Origin: Candidatus Paceibacterota bacterium
GTDB taxonomy: Bacteria > Verrucomicrobiota > Verrucomicrobiia > Limisphaerales > UBA8199
Length of the DNA stretch: 64,000 bases
Direction: 5' to 3'
Assembly: GCA_035452965.1 (NCBI GenBank)
Contig: DAOTCE010000015.1
Span: 1 to 64,000, forward strand
The position numbers and the translations under genes are program-made. The first letter of the stretch is position 1. The number at the start of each line of letters is the position of its first letter. The notes under the pieces were generated by a model, which did no database searches, was not told the DNA's origin, and saw only the letters and a list, made by a program, of their open reading frames with translations. This document shows positions 18,496 through 27,445 of the stretch, piece by piece.

Positions 18496-19383
18496 TTACC
18501 AGCCAGTGCGCAGGCTCGCGGGGTTTTTGCCCTCCTCCCGCAACCGCCGCAGGCTCAGCGCGTCATGCCGCTTGGCCAGGCGAACGCCCGCCTCATCGGC
18601 CATCAATGGGCAGTGATAGAACTGCGGTGGCGTCAACGCCAGCGCGCGATAGAGCAACATCTGGCGCGCCGTGCTCGGCAGCAAATCCGCGCCGCGCACT
18701 ACTTCGGTGATCTGCATGGCGGCATCATCTACGGTGCAGGCCAGTTGATAGGACGGCTCGTCCACCTGCCGCCAGACCACGAAGTCGCCGAAGTCCTTGC
18801 CGGCCACAAAGTGCTGCGCGCCGTAGTTGCCGTCCACAAAGGTAACAGTTTCGCCCTGCGGGACGCGGAAACGCCAGTTGACGCGGGGGCCAGGCGGCCT
18901 GAATTGGACTGGCGACGTGACGCCGGTCAGTTCGAGCCCGGCGCCCTTTGCGCGGCAGGTGCCGGGATAGATAGGTTCACGGTCATCTTCCGCATGCGGC
19001 GCGCGCGCGGCGGTGAGGATGTCTTTGCGGGAGCAAGTGCAGGGATAGATCACTCCGGCGGCGTGCAGTCGTTCCAAGGCGCCGACGTAGAACTTTCGCC
19101 GCTCGCTTTGCGAGTACGGCCCGAAGGGTCCGCCGCAGTCGGGGCCTTCCTGCCAATCGAACCCAAACCACTTGAGGTCCTCGATCATGGCCTCCACGAA
19201 CTCCATTCGGTAGCGCGTGGAATCCAGGTCTTCGTTCCGCAGGACCAAAGTGCCCCCGCTCGCGCGGGTCCGTTCCTGCGCGACCCAGAATGTTCGCGCG
19301 TGGCCCAGATGCAGCAGGCCCGTGGGCGACGGTGCGAGCCGCCCGCGATAGGGCTGATCTGACATTGGCTGCCCCGTGTTCAC
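18496..19383 (-). CDS. gluQ: Glutamyl-Q tRNA(Asp) synthetase
   Basis: This 295-residue protein is the truncated GluRS paralogue that glutamylates queuosine in tRNA(Asp). The class I signature HLGH is at residues 25-28 within PSPTGLLHLGHARTF. RNEDLDSTRYRMEFVEAMIEDLKWFGFDWQEGPD follows. A zinc site is visible: CTCSRKD (about 115-121) with a more distal YPGTC. The KMSKS-like loop is RLAKRHDA, near residue 270. There is no C-terminal anticodon-binding domain, as expected. MSDQ at 19365 is an alternative start. It appears monocistronic. Confidence 0.92.
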   Translation of the reverse strand: MNTGQPMSDQPYRGRLAPSPTGLLHLGHARTFWVAQERTRASGGTLVLRNEDLDSTRYRMEFVEAMIEDLKWFGFDWQEGPDCGGPFGPYSQSERRKFYVGALERLHAAGVIYPCTCSRKDILTAARAPHAEDDREPIYPGTCRAKGAGLELTGVTSPVQFRPPGPRVNWRFRVPQGETVTFVDGNYGAQHFVAGKDFGDFVVWRQVDEPSYQLACTVDDAAMQITEVVRGADLLPSTARQMLLYRALALTPPQFYHCPLMADEAGVRLAKRHDALSLRRLREEGKNPASLRTGW

Positions 19384-19964
19384 GCTTCAGGCCGGGCTGA
19401 GGCCCTGGAGTTCATAGTTGTCGAGAAGGTTGCTGTGTTCCAACTCACTGTTTGGAGACCATACAAGCTGCCAAGTTGGCCGCGCAAAGCTAAAAGCCAG
19501 CCGACTCGTAATCCCTCAGGCTGGCAGGGGACTTTGGCCGAAAGCGCCACCGATTGGACGCCTCGCCGAGGCGGCCCCACCCGAGTCTGAGGTCTTGCGC
19601 CGATTCAAGAAGGAGTGTGGGAGGCTGGGGGTGGGGAATTGCGCGTAAGTCACTGCGGTTGAAGCACTTGTGACGGGGGGCGTGCCTTCGGCGGGGTTCG
19701 CGAGGTCTTTTTAGAGGCAAGTGCAGCGTTGACAGTGGTTTACACCGGGAAGCCCGGAGAATGTCAAGGCTGTATCCACGGTGTGGATACGGTGTGGATA
19801 CGGTGAGCATACGGTGAGACTCCATTGTGGGGCGCAGCCGGTTCTCTGGGATGGTCACGCCAATTCAACTGGAGTCGAGGCGGGCCGACAGGGGAGCGGC
19901 GGGCTAAGACAGGTTGGCCCGGTTTTGTGCCAGGGATGTCGCCTAAATTGTAGAAAATTAGGTC
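19384..19964. other. Intergenic region between gluQ and the zinc-ribbon gene
   Basis: About 580 bases with no supported gene. It contains one copy of an 89-base repeat (19730-19818, listed separately) and a promoter at its right end. Apart from these I see only GC-rich unique sequence. Short reading frames here have no recognisable protein features. Confidence 0.6.
19730..19818 (+). repeat. 89-bp GTGTGGATACG element, copy A
   Basis: This begins TGACAGTG and contains ATGTCAAGGCTGTATC followed by near-tandem 11-base units GTGTGGATACG. An internal perfect palindrome GTATCCAC-GGT-GTGGATAC lies at 19772-19790. Copy B (31836-31924) has the same 89-base length, and the last 54 bases match with about five differences and no gaps. 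The function is unknown. Confidence 0.85.
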
Positions 19965-19993
19965 TTGCGCAGCTTGGAAGCGCATACTATAAC
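19965..19993 (+). promoter_or_regulatory. Predicted sigma-70-type promoter for the zinc-ribbon gene
   Basis: TTGCGC (19965-19970) and TATAAC (19988-19993) are separated by exactly 17 bases. The expected transcription start is about 50 bases before the ATG at 20049. This is sequence-pattern evidence only. Confidence 0.55.
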
Positions 19994-20048
19994 GCGTTGT
20001 GACTTGTTCAAGCACATCACGTCTGTTCTTAGAACTCTTTTGATCTTT

Positions 20049-20441
20049 ATGAATACTGTTATAGTAGAATTGCTGAAGCTCCAGGCACTGGAGTTTGGCG
20101 AAACCTCTGAGAAGAATGTTGAAGCGCAAGCCGCCGTTTTGCGCGCCCAACTGCCCCAACCCATCATTGGCCACTATGACCGGCTCCGCGTCCGTGGAAA
20201 GAAGGGAGTGGCGATTGTGCGCAATCAGGTCTGCACCGGCTGCCATATGCGCGTTCCCATTGGCCAGATCACCGAGTTGATGCGGGGTGAGGATATCCAG
20301 CTCTGTGAGAGTTGCGGTCGCTACCTTCACCTGCCGGACCCGGCCGAGACTGAGGCCGCGAGCCAGCCCGAGCCGGAGAAACCCGCGGCCAAGGCAAAGT
20401 CAAAGCCACGCAAACGCCGGGTATTGGCTCACGCTGCCTGA
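20049..20441 (+). CDS. C4-type zinc-ribbon protein
   Basis: This 130-residue protein has an N-terminal helical segment (1-45), then the zinc ribbon VCTGCHMRVPIGQITELMRGEDIQLCESCGR (about 62-92), in which two CxxC pairs would hold one Zn ion. A Lys/Arg/Pro/Ala-rich basic tail (about 100-130) could contact nucleic acid. It resembles the C-terminal zinc-ribbon domain of small coiled-coil zinc-ribbon proteins (zf-RING_7-like), with a shorter coiled part. The start is chosen at the ATG at 20049 because the upstream promoter leaves only this start. Confidence 0.82.
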   Translation: MNTVIVELLKLQALEFGETSEKNVEAQAAVLRAQLPQPIIGHYDRLRVRGKKGVAIVRNQVCTGCHMRVPIGQITELMRGEDIQLCESCGRYLHLPDPAETEAASQPEPEKPAAKAKSKPRKRRVLAHAA

Positions 20442-20657
20442 AGCCGCGCCAAGCTGGATTTTAAAGGGATAAACGAACGCCTCACCGCTCCCGCGGGGGC
20501 GAGGCTGCGGTGTGACCTACAGTTCTTCCATGGTTTCCAAATCAACCATTACTTGTGCCGGGCCGTTTTTGTCGGCGGTTAGTTCCCCGCCGGCGGTCGT
20601 CGTGCGGCGCAGGGAGCTCGGTCCGACCATGCTCGAGCAAGCGAGGATGCGGCTGGG

Positions 20658-22748
20658 ATGAGCAGCGCCCTTACAGACCTGCAATCCACCACGCTGCTGC
20701 AGTTCGCCTTGTGCGTGTATGGGGTGGGAGGAGTGGGCAGTTTGGCCGCGATACGGCGGGAGAAGCTTGCTAATCTTGTCGGCTTTGGCAGCGGCACGGT
20801 GGCCGCAATCTGCGGGATTGGGGCGGCACTCCTCGCGTTGATCGGCGAACCGGCGGACGGGGCGAGGAGCTTTGATTTGTGGCCGTCCCTGATTCCCTTC
20901 GTAAGGCTGTCGGTCAAGCTCGATCCCCTGAGCGCGTTTTTTGTGCTGATCGTGTCGGTCCTCGCACTGGCACTGTCCATCTACTCCTTCGGTTATGTGC
21001 GCGGGTTTTACGGGCGGAAGAGTGTCGGGGCGCTGGGGGCTCTTTACAATGCACTGCTGCTGGCGACGACGCTGGTGTTTACGGCGGGCAACGCGCTCTT
21101 CTTTCTCGTCGCCTGGGAAATCATGGCGCTAACGGCCTATTGCCTGGTCAGCTTCGAGCATGAGCAGGCCGAGACGCGCAATGCGGGCGTGCTCTTCTTC
21201 ATCATGTCGCACGTTGGAACGGGGTGCTTGATTGTTGGCTTTCTGCTGTTGTTTCAGGCCTCGGGCCAGGCGTTGGGCGATTTCAGCCCGGAGGCATACT
21301 CGTTCGAGAACTTCCGCGCACTGGGCAGCAACCTGTCGCCTGGCCGGCGGGACGCCGCGTTCGTGTTCTTCCTGCTGGGCTTTGGGGTGAAGGCCGGCAT
21401 CGTGCCGCTGCACGTCTGGCTGCCGGCGGCGCATCCAGTGGCACCCAGCAACGCTTCCGCGCTGTTGTCGGGCGTAATGATAAAGACCGGCATTTATGGT
21501 TTGACGAGGGTGTTATTCGACTTCCTGGGGACGCCGCCCAACTGGTGGGGCATCACCATTCTGACGGTGGGGACCGTATCCGCGGTGTTGGGCGTGCTCT
21601 ACGCGCTGATGGAGCACGATCTTAAGCGTTTGCTCGCCTACCATAGCATCGAGAACATTGGCATCATCCTCATGGGTTTGGGCGCGGCCTTGATGTTCCT
21701 GCACACAGGGCATCCGGTGCTGGCATCCCTGGCGTTGATTGCCGGGCTCTATCACACCCTCAACCACGCGATCTTCAAGGCGCTGCTGTTCCTGGGCGCG
21801 GGCGCCGTCCTGCACGCGACGCGCACGCGCAACATGGAGGCGATGGGCGGCCTGATAAAGCGCATGCCCAAAACGGCTTTCTTCTTCCTAATGGGCGCAG
21901 TGGCAATCTCAGCCCTGCCGCCGCTCAATGGGTTTGTCAGTGAATGGCTCACCTACCAATCCCTGCTGCAGGGCTTTGGCACGACGAGCAGCCTGGTGAA
22001 GCTGATGTTCCCGCTGAGCGGGGCGATGCTGGCGCTCACGGGCGCGCTGGCGGCGGCCTGTTTTGTGAAGGCGTTTGGCATCACGTTCCTGGCCCAGCCC
22101 CGCAGCGAGCAAGCGGCGCAGGCGCACGAGGCCTCCCCCACCATGTTGTTGGGGATGGGACTGCTCACCGTCGCTTGCGTGTTCCTGGGCTTGTTCCCGA
22201 CGGTCTTTCTCACGGTGTTCGGTCCGCTCACCCAACAGCTCCTGGGGCAGCCGCTTCCGGGCTATTTGACCCGGGGCAACGGTTGGGTGCTGGGCAATGC
22301 GCAGGAGTTAGGCGGAACGGTTTCCACGCTGGGCATCCTTCTCACGGGGCTTTGCCTCGCTCCAGTGCCGCTGGTGTTGTGGCTGTTCTTCGGTCGGCGT
22401 ACGCAGGTGCGCATTGGACCGACCTGGGACTGCGGCCTGAGGGGCCTGACCCCGCAAATGGAATACACCGCCACCGGCTTCTCCAAGCCTCTGCGCATGA
22501 TTTTCAAGGCCCTGTTTCGGCCGCACCGCGAAGTCCAGCGTGAATATGACTACTCGCCGTATTTCGCCACCACCCTGCGCTTTGAGAGCCACATCGAAGA
22601 GGCTTTTGTCACGCGGCTTTACCGGCCTTTCAAACGGGCGGTGCTGCTGATTTCCCGTCGGATGCGCGTCTTGCAGGCGGGCAGCATCCAGGCCTACCTC
22701 ATCTACATCTTCGTCACGCTGCTGCTCCTGTTGCTGGTCGCGTTATGA
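20658..22748 (+). CDS. hyfB: Hydrogenase-4 subunit B-like antiporter protein (HyfB/NuoL-like)
   Basis: This 696-residue multi-span membrane protein is a homologue of the Mrp-antiporter-like subunits of complex I. Typical segments are LVAWEIMALTAYCLVSFEHEQAETRNAGVLFF (about 150-180), GFGVKAGIVPLHVWLPAAHPVAPSNASALLSGVMIKTG (about 238-275), containing the conserved proton-path lysine, and LYALMEHDLKRLLAYHSIENIG (about 312-333). A hydrophilic C-terminal stretch ends in a last span (LIYIFVTLLLLLLVAL). It opens the operon; the next gene starts by ATGA overlap. The role would be proton or sodium translocation coupled to the peripheral redox arm. Confidence 0.92.
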   Translation: MSSALTDLQSTTLLQFALCVYGVGGVGSLAAIRREKLANLVGFGSGTVAAICGIGAALLALIGEPADGARSFDLWPSLIPFVRLSVKLDPLSAFFVLIVSVLALALSIYSFGYVRGFYGRKSVGALGALYNALLLATTLVFTAGNALFFLVAWEIMALTAYCLVSFEHEQAETRNAGVLFFIMSHVGTGCLIVGFLLLFQASGQALGDFSPEAYSFENFRALGSNLSPGRRDAAFVFFLLGFGVKAGIVPLHVWLPAAHPVAPSNASALLSGVMIKTGIYGLTRVLFDFLGTPPNWWGITILTVGTVSAVLGVLYALMEHDLKRLLAYHSIENIGIILMGLGAALMFLHTGHPVLASLALIAGLYHTLNHAIFKALLFLGAGAVLHATRTRNMEAMGGLIKRMPKTAFFFLMGAVAISALPPLNGFVSEWLTYQSLLQGFGTTSSLVKLMFPLSGAMLALTGALAAACFVKAFGITFLAQPRSEQAAQAHEASPTMLLGMGLLTVACVFLGLFPTVFLTVFGPLTQQLLGQPLPGYLTRGNGWVLGNAQELGGTVSTLGILLTGLCLAPVPLVLWLFFGRRTQVRIGPTWDCGLRGLTPQMEYTATGFSKPLRMIFKALFRPHREVQREYDYSPYFATTLRFESHIEEAFVTRLYRPFKRAVLLISRRMRVLQAGSIQAYLIYIFVTLLLLLLVAL

Positions 22749-23686
22749 ACGCCGTTATCGCCATCTTACTGCAAACCGTTTTGCTGCTGGCGCTGGCGCC
22801 GTTGATCAGCGGTTGCATCCGCAACTGGAAGGCTAAGCTGCAGAACCGCCGCGGGCCCCGCGTCTGGCAGCCGTACCTGGACCTGGCGAAGTTCCTGCGC
22901 AAGGACATGGTGATCTCCGAGCATGCTTCCTGGATCTTCCGAGCCATGCCCAAGGTGCTGTTCATTTCCACACTGCTGGCGGGGCTGATGGTGCCGCTGG
23001 TGAGCGCCTCGGCGCCGTTGAGCCTGTTTGGCGGCGCGCTGGCCTTTGTCGGCTTGCTGGCGCTTGGGCGGTTCTTCCTGGCGCTGGGCGGGCTGGACAC
23101 CGCGAGCGCCTTTGGCGGGATGGGCAGCAGCCGCGAGATGACCATCTCGGCGATTGCCGAGCCGGCCTTGATGCTGGCGATTTTCACGGTGGCCATCAAA
23201 GCCGGTTCGACGAATCTGAGCCAGATGCTACTGGCGGCACAGGGCCCGACGTGGCAGTTGCTCAACCCGGCGCACGTGCTGGCCTTTGCCGCTTTGTTTA
23301 TCGTGCTGCTGGCCGAAACAGGGCGCATCCCGGTGGACAACCCGGCGACCCACCTGGAGCTGACGATGATCCATGAGGCGATGATCCTGGAATACTCAGG
23401 CCGCTACCTGGCGCTCATCGAGTGGAGCGCCTCGGTCAAGCAGCTTGTGCTGATGGCCCTGCTGGTAAACATCTTTTTCCCGGTCGGCATCGCCACGAAC
23501 CTGAGCGCGGTTTCACTGGGGCTATCGCTGGCCTGGTTTGTGGCCAAGCTGCTGGTGCTCGCGGCGGCGGTTGTGCTCGTCGAGACCACCAATGCCAAGC
23601 TGCGCCTGTTTCGGGTGCCGGACTTGCTGAGCGCGGCCTTTATTCTGGCCACCCTGGCGCTGCTCTCGACCTTTCTATTCCAGTAG
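22745..23686 (+). CDS. hyfC: Hydrogenase-4 subunit C-like membrane anchor (HyfC/NuoH-like)
   Basis: This 313-residue protein has about eight spans and belongs to the NuoH/HycD/HyfC family that connects the redox arm to the membrane arm. Visible hallmarks are KAKLQNRRGPRVWQPYLDLAKFLRKDMV (about 30-57), SSREMTISAIAEPALMLAIF (about 128-147) and AETGRIPVDNPATHLELTMIHEAMILEYSGRYLALIEW (about 194-231), which keeps the acidic residues of the proposed coupling site. It overlaps hyfB by four bases and is followed one base later by hyfE. Confidence 0.93.
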   Translation: MNAVIAILLQTVLLLALAPLISGCIRNWKAKLQNRRGPRVWQPYLDLAKFLRKDMVISEHASWIFRAMPKVLFISTLLAGLMVPLVSASAPLSLFGGALAFVGLLALGRFFLALGGLDTASAFGGMGSSREMTISAIAEPALMLAIFTVAIKAGSTNLSQMLLAAQGPTWQLLNPAHVLAFAALFIVLLAETGRIPVDNPATHLELTMIHEAMILEYSGRYLALIEWSASVKQLVLMALLVNIFFPVGIATNLSAVSLGLSLAWFVAKLLVLAAAVVLVETTNAKLRLFRVPDLLSAAFILATLALLSTFLFQ

Positions 23687-23687
23687 C

Positions 23688-24359
23688 ATGAACCCGCCCC
23701 AATCCGAACTCGCCTCCCAATGGATCACCCTGCTGGCCGCGGGAATGCTGGTGATCCAGTTGCTGATGGTCGTGCAACGCATGCTGCTGACGAACATCCG
23801 GCTTTTTGCCTTGCAGTCGGTAATGTTGGCGGCCATCGCCGCGACGGTCGCCGCCTCTCATGCCAACGCCACACACGTCTATTGGGTGGCTGGGCTGACC
23901 CTGGCGGGCAAAGTCTTCTTCCTTCCCTGGTTGTTGCACCGGCAGGTGCGCCGCATTCATATCGAACAAGAGATCGCGCCGCTGTTGAACGCCTCGGCCT
24001 CGATGCTGCTCTGCGGCGGGTTCACGCTGTTGGGCTACATTGTCGCGCGTCCGTTCACCTCCCTCGCCCACCTGGGCAATAACACGCTGGGTGTCGCTGT
24101 CACCCTACTGCTGACGGGCTTCTTCCTCATGATCAACCGGCGCAAGGCGATCACCCAGGTCCTGGCCCTGCTGACCGTCGAAAATGGCGTGATGCTCGCC
24201 GCCGTCGCTCTGACCGCCTACGGCATGCCGCTGGTGGTGGAGCTGGGGATATTCTTCGACCTCATGGTGGCAATCATGGTGCTCGGATTGCTGGTGTACC
24301 GCATCCGCGATCGCTTCTCCTCGATGGACGTCAGCAAGCTGAGCGAACTTAAAGGATGA
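23688..24359 (+). CDS. hyfE: Hydrogenase-4 subunit E-like protein (HyfE)
   Basis: This 223-residue protein has about six spans. HyfE-type subunits carry a NuoK-like part: here LLLTGFFLMINRRKAITQVLALLTVENGVMLAAVAL (about 145-180) holds the conserved glutamate in the ENG motif. Together with HyfB and HyfF it builds the membrane arm. It overlaps the next gene by ATGA at 24356, as elsewhere in this operon. No oddities were seen. Confidence 0.9.
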   Translation: MNPPQSELASQWITLLAAGMLVIQLLMVVQRMLLTNIRLFALQSVMLAAIAATVAASHANATHVYWVAGLTLAGKVFFLPWLLHRQVRRIHIEQEIAPLLNASASMLLCGGFTLLGYIVARPFTSLAHLGNNTLGVAVTLLLTGFFLMINRRKAITQVLALLTVENGVMLAAVALTAYGMPLVVELGIFFDLMVAIMVLGLLVYRIRDRFSSMDVSKLSELKG

Positions 24360-25837
24360 GCGTGCTTGTTTCCATATTGGTCGCGCCCATCGTCGCCGGG
24401 CTGCTCTGCCTGTTGCTGCCTTCCCGCCGCGCGATGGCCTTGACGAACGTCCTTGGCTTTGCCGTGACGCTCGGACTCAGCCTCCAATTGCTGCCGGCGG
24501 TGCTGCAACCGCCTTACGCCGTCACGGAGTGCGATGAGTTCTTTCGCGCCGACGCTCTGAGCGCCTGGATGGCGCTCCTGATCTCGGTGGTCTCGCTCGG
24601 CAGCGCCTTGTACGCCGGGCGTTACTTCCGCCGCGACCTGGCGGCGCAGGCCGTGACGCCGGGCCGGGTGAAGGAGTTCTATGTGCTGACGCCCCTGTTC
24701 AGCGGCGGCATGTTTCTCGTCGTGCTGGCCAACAACCTGGGCGTGATGTGGTTTGCCCTGGAGGCCACCGCACTTTCTTCGGTGCTGCTGGTGGCGATTT
24801 ACAACCGCAAGACCTCTCTCGAGGCGGCCTGGAAGTACGTGATCCTGGGGAGCCTGGGCTTGGCGCTGGCGCTGTTCGGCACGGTGTTCACCTACGCGGC
24901 GGCCATTGACCAGCGCGCTGCGACGGGCCTGCCCAACTTCAATTGGTCGCACCTGATGGCCATTGCCGGCCAATTGGACACGCGCATGATCAAGCTGGCG
25001 TTCGTTTTTGTCCTGGTCGGCTATGGCACCAAAGCCGGGCTGGCGCCCATGCATACCTGGCTGCCGGATGCGCACAGCGAGGCGCCCTCGCCCACCAGCG
25101 CGATGCTTTCCGGCGTATCGTTGAAAGTGGCGCTGTATGCCCTGCTGCGTTTCCACATCCTGACGACCGCCTCGCTGGGCACCCCATTCAGCCAGACGCT
25201 GCTGTTGGTGTTTGGGCTCGCCTCGATGTGCCTGGCGGCCCCCTTCATCCTGGTCCAGACCAATCTCAAGCGGCTGTTGGCGTACTCCAGCCTTGAGCAT
25301 GTGGGCTTGATCTGCGCCGGCATCGGCCTCAATTCTCCGATGACCATTTTTGGCGCGCTATTGCACATGGGGTATCACGCGCTGACCAAGCCGGTGCTGT
25401 TCTTCGCCGCCGGCAACATCCACCAGACGTGGCATACCCTCCAGCTTCGACGGATCGGCACCGGCGTGGCCAAAGTGCTGCCGTGGACTGCCCTCTGCCT
25501 GGGCCTGGGCGGGGCGGCGGCGGCAGGCCTGCCCCCCTTCGGACTGTTCTTCAGCGAACTGACGGTGCTCAGCGGCGGTTTCGCCTCCGGTCAGACGGCG
25601 GCGACGGCGATCCTGCTGGGCGCGATTCTGGCCTCCTTCTGCGGTATTTTGTACCAGCTCACGCGCATCCTGCCCGGCACCCCGAAGGTTGCGCGGACCA
25701 CGGACGCGTCCCCGCTCGACGGTGTGCCGACCATGGTGCTGATGCTCGGTACGCTGCTGGTCTTCAGCCTCTGGCTGCCGGCACCGCTGCTCGAAGTGGT
25801 GCGCCAAGCCGCGCGTGTGATCGGAGGTTTGCCTTGA
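24356..25837 (+). CDS. hyfF: Hydrogenase-4 subunit F-like antiporter protein (HyfF/NuoN-like)
   Basis: This 493-residue Mrp-antiporter-like membrane subunit has about fourteen spans. Segments LGVMWFALEATALSSVLLVAIYNRKTSLEAAWKYVILGSLGLALALFG (about 127-174) and KAGLAPMHTWLPDAHSEAPSPTSAMLSGVSLKVALYALLR (about 225-264) carry the conserved lysine/histidine channel residues. The C-terminal part includes AGLPPFGLFFSELTVLSGGF. The stop codon overlaps the TTG start of hyfG by two bases. It would be the second proton-translocating module of the complex. Confidence 0.92.
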   Translation: MSVLVSILVAPIVAGLLCLLLPSRRAMALTNVLGFAVTLGLSLQLLPAVLQPPYAVTECDEFFRADALSAWMALLISVVSLGSALYAGRYFRRDLAAQAVTPGRVKEFYVLTPLFSGGMFLVVLANNLGVMWFALEATALSSVLLVAIYNRKTSLEAAWKYVILGSLGLALALFGTVFTYAAAIDQRAATGLPNFNWSHLMAIAGQLDTRMIKLAFVFVLVGYGTKAGLAPMHTWLPDAHSEAPSPTSAMLSGVSLKVALYALLRFHILTTASLGTPFSQTLLLVFGLASMCLAAPFILVQTNLKRLLAYSSLEHVGLICAGIGLNSPMTIFGALLHMGYHALTKPVLFFAAGNIHQTWHTLQLRRIGTGVAKVLPWTALCLGLGGAAAAGLPPFGLFFSELTVLSGGFASGQTAATAILLGAILASFCGILYQLTRILPGTPKVARTTDASPLDGVPTMVLMLGTLLVFSLWLPAPLLEVVRQAARVIGGLP

Positions 25838-27429
25838 AACCGCTGCCCGAACTCCAGCCGGCCTTGTTGGATCTGACCGAGCGCTTTGGGGAGCGCATTC
25901 AGCCAGTCCAGGTTGCCCGCCCCAACGAGGTCTATTTGCAGGCCCCAACGGAGCTCGTTCCCGGTCTCTGCGCGCAGCTTTACAGGAAGTGCAACGCCCG
26001 GTTGGTCAGCTTGTTTGCCGATGACGCCCGCGCGCATGCCGGCGTTTTCCACCTCTATTACGCGTTCGCGCTCGACACGGCGCATGGCTTCATCATCCTG
26101 CGCGTGCCGGTGTCCCCGGCGCACCCGCAGTTTACCTCGCTTACCAACGCCCTGCCGGCCGTCAACTGGCAGGAGCGTGAGATTCAGGACCTCTTCGGCC
26201 TTCGGCTTGAGGGGCACCCCAACCCGCGCCGCTGCGCGCTGCACGACGATTGGCCCGACGTGTATCCCTTGCGGAAGGACTTTGACTTGCGCGCCTCGCT
26301 GCCACCCTTCACCGGGGAACGCCATAAGTTCCGGAAGGTCGAGGGTGAAGGCGTATTCCAGGTGCCGGTGGGGCCGGTGCATGCGGGCATCATCGAGCCC
26401 GGGCACTTCCTGTTCAGCGTCGCGGGCGAGCCCGTCCTCTACCTGCAAATCCGTCTCTTCTACACCCACAAAGGCACCGAGAAGCTCTTTGAGAATATCC
26501 CGGTCACCCACGGTGTCACGCTGGCGGAGAGCATCTCCGGCGACTCCAGCTTTGCGCATGCAACCGCCTTTTGCCACGCCGTGGAGCGCGCCGCCGACCT
26601 GGAAGTTCCGCCGCGCGCCCGCGCGTTGCGCAGCGTTTGCCTCGAGTTAGAGCGCATCTACAACCACGTCGCCGACATTGGCGCCATCGCCACGGATGTG
26701 GCGTTCGTGGTCGCAAACGCTCACGCCATGAGGCTCAAAGAACGTATGCTGCGCCTTAATGAGCAGCTCACCGGCAACCGGCTCCTGCGCGGCATGGCTG
26801 CCCTGGGGGGTGTCCGTTATGATTGGAGCGCGACTCAAATCGAGGCGCTCATCCGCTTGGCGCAGGACCTCCGTCCGGAGTTTGAATCCCTGGTCGCCTT
26901 GATCCTGGAGTCCTCTTCCACCCTCGACCGGCTCGAAACCACCGGCATCCTCAAGCCCGAAGCCGCCCGCGACCTCGGCGTAGTCGGAATTGCGGGCCGC
27001 GCCTCCGGTTTTGAACACGACCTGCGCCGCGACTTCCCCCACGCGGCCTATGACCGCGTGGCTTTCCCTGTTCCCGTCTTTCAGGAAGGGGATGTGTTGC
27101 GCCGTTTGCAGGTCCGCGTAGAGGAGGTACGCGCAGCGCTGAGCATTATCGAGCAGTTGGCCGCCGCGCTGCCTGACGGGAAGGTGCGGGTGTCTCTGCC
27201 TTCGCTGCCGCCGGACGCCGTTGCGCTGGGTTACGTCGAAGGATGGCGCGGAGAGATCTTTCATTGGATTCGCACCGGTCCCGGCGGCCGGCTCGCCCGC
27301 TGCAAAGTCAAGGACCCGTCCTTGCAGAACTGGCCGGCGCTCAGCGAAGCCATCCTTGGCAACATCGTCCCGGACTTTCCCGTGGTGAACAAGAGCTTCA
27401 ACCTGTCCTATTCCGGCACTGACCGCTGA
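25834..27429 (+). CDS. hyfG: HyfG-like large subunit lacking the Ni-Fe cysteine ligands
   Basis: The TTG start at 25834 is set by a GGAGG six bases upstream and by the overlap with hyfF; the product is 531 residues. An N-terminal NuoC-like domain (about 1-150, with NWQEREIQDLFGL) is fused to a NuoD/HycE-like domain. In HycE-type hydrogenases two CxxC motifs ligate Ni-Fe. Here the first site reads ISGDSSFAH (Ser235 and Ser238 in place of both cysteines) and the second NLSYSGTDR (Ser525 and Gly528), ending the protein at Arg531. All four ligands are gone, so Ni-Fe catalysis is not expected. This is the pattern of Ehr (energy-converting hydrogenase-related) complexes. The electron partner is unknown. 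Confidence 0.9.
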   Translation: MKPLPELQPALLDLTERFGERIQPVQVARPNEVYLQAPTELVPGLCAQLYRKCNARLVSLFADDARAHAGVFHLYYAFALDTAHGFIILRVPVSPAHPQFTSLTNALPAVNWQEREIQDLFGLRLEGHPNPRRCALHDDWPDVYPLRKDFDLRASLPPFTGERHKFRKVEGEGVFQVPVGPVHAGIIEPGHFLFSVAGEPVLYLQIRLFYTHKGTEKLFENIPVTHGVTLAESISGDSSFAHATAFCHAVERAADLEVPPRARALRSVCLELERIYNHVADIGAIATDVAFVVANAHAMRLKERMLRLNEQLTGNRLLRGMAALGGVRYDWSATQIEALIRLAQDLRPEFESLVALILESSSTLDRLETTGILKPEAARDLGVVGIAGRASGFEHDLRRDFPHAAYDRVAFPVPVFQEGDVLRRLQVRVEEVRAALSIIEQLAAALPDGKVRVSLPSLPPDAVALGYVEGWRGEIFHWIRTGPGGRLARCKVKDPSLQNWPALSEAILGNIVPDFPVVNKSFNLSYSGTDR

Positions 27430-27445
27430 CCCTTGCGCCCCATCC

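Noticed and set aside
19771..19818. Tandem GTGTGGATACG units considered as a CRISPR or minisatellite
   Set aside because: There are too few units, no spacers of constant length, and no cas genes. The element recurs as a fixed 89-base block elsewhere.
24218..25300. Minus-strand frame of 360 codons inside hyfF
   Set aside because: The protein is Gln/Arg/His-rich without motifs, and hyfF fits its family along its whole length.
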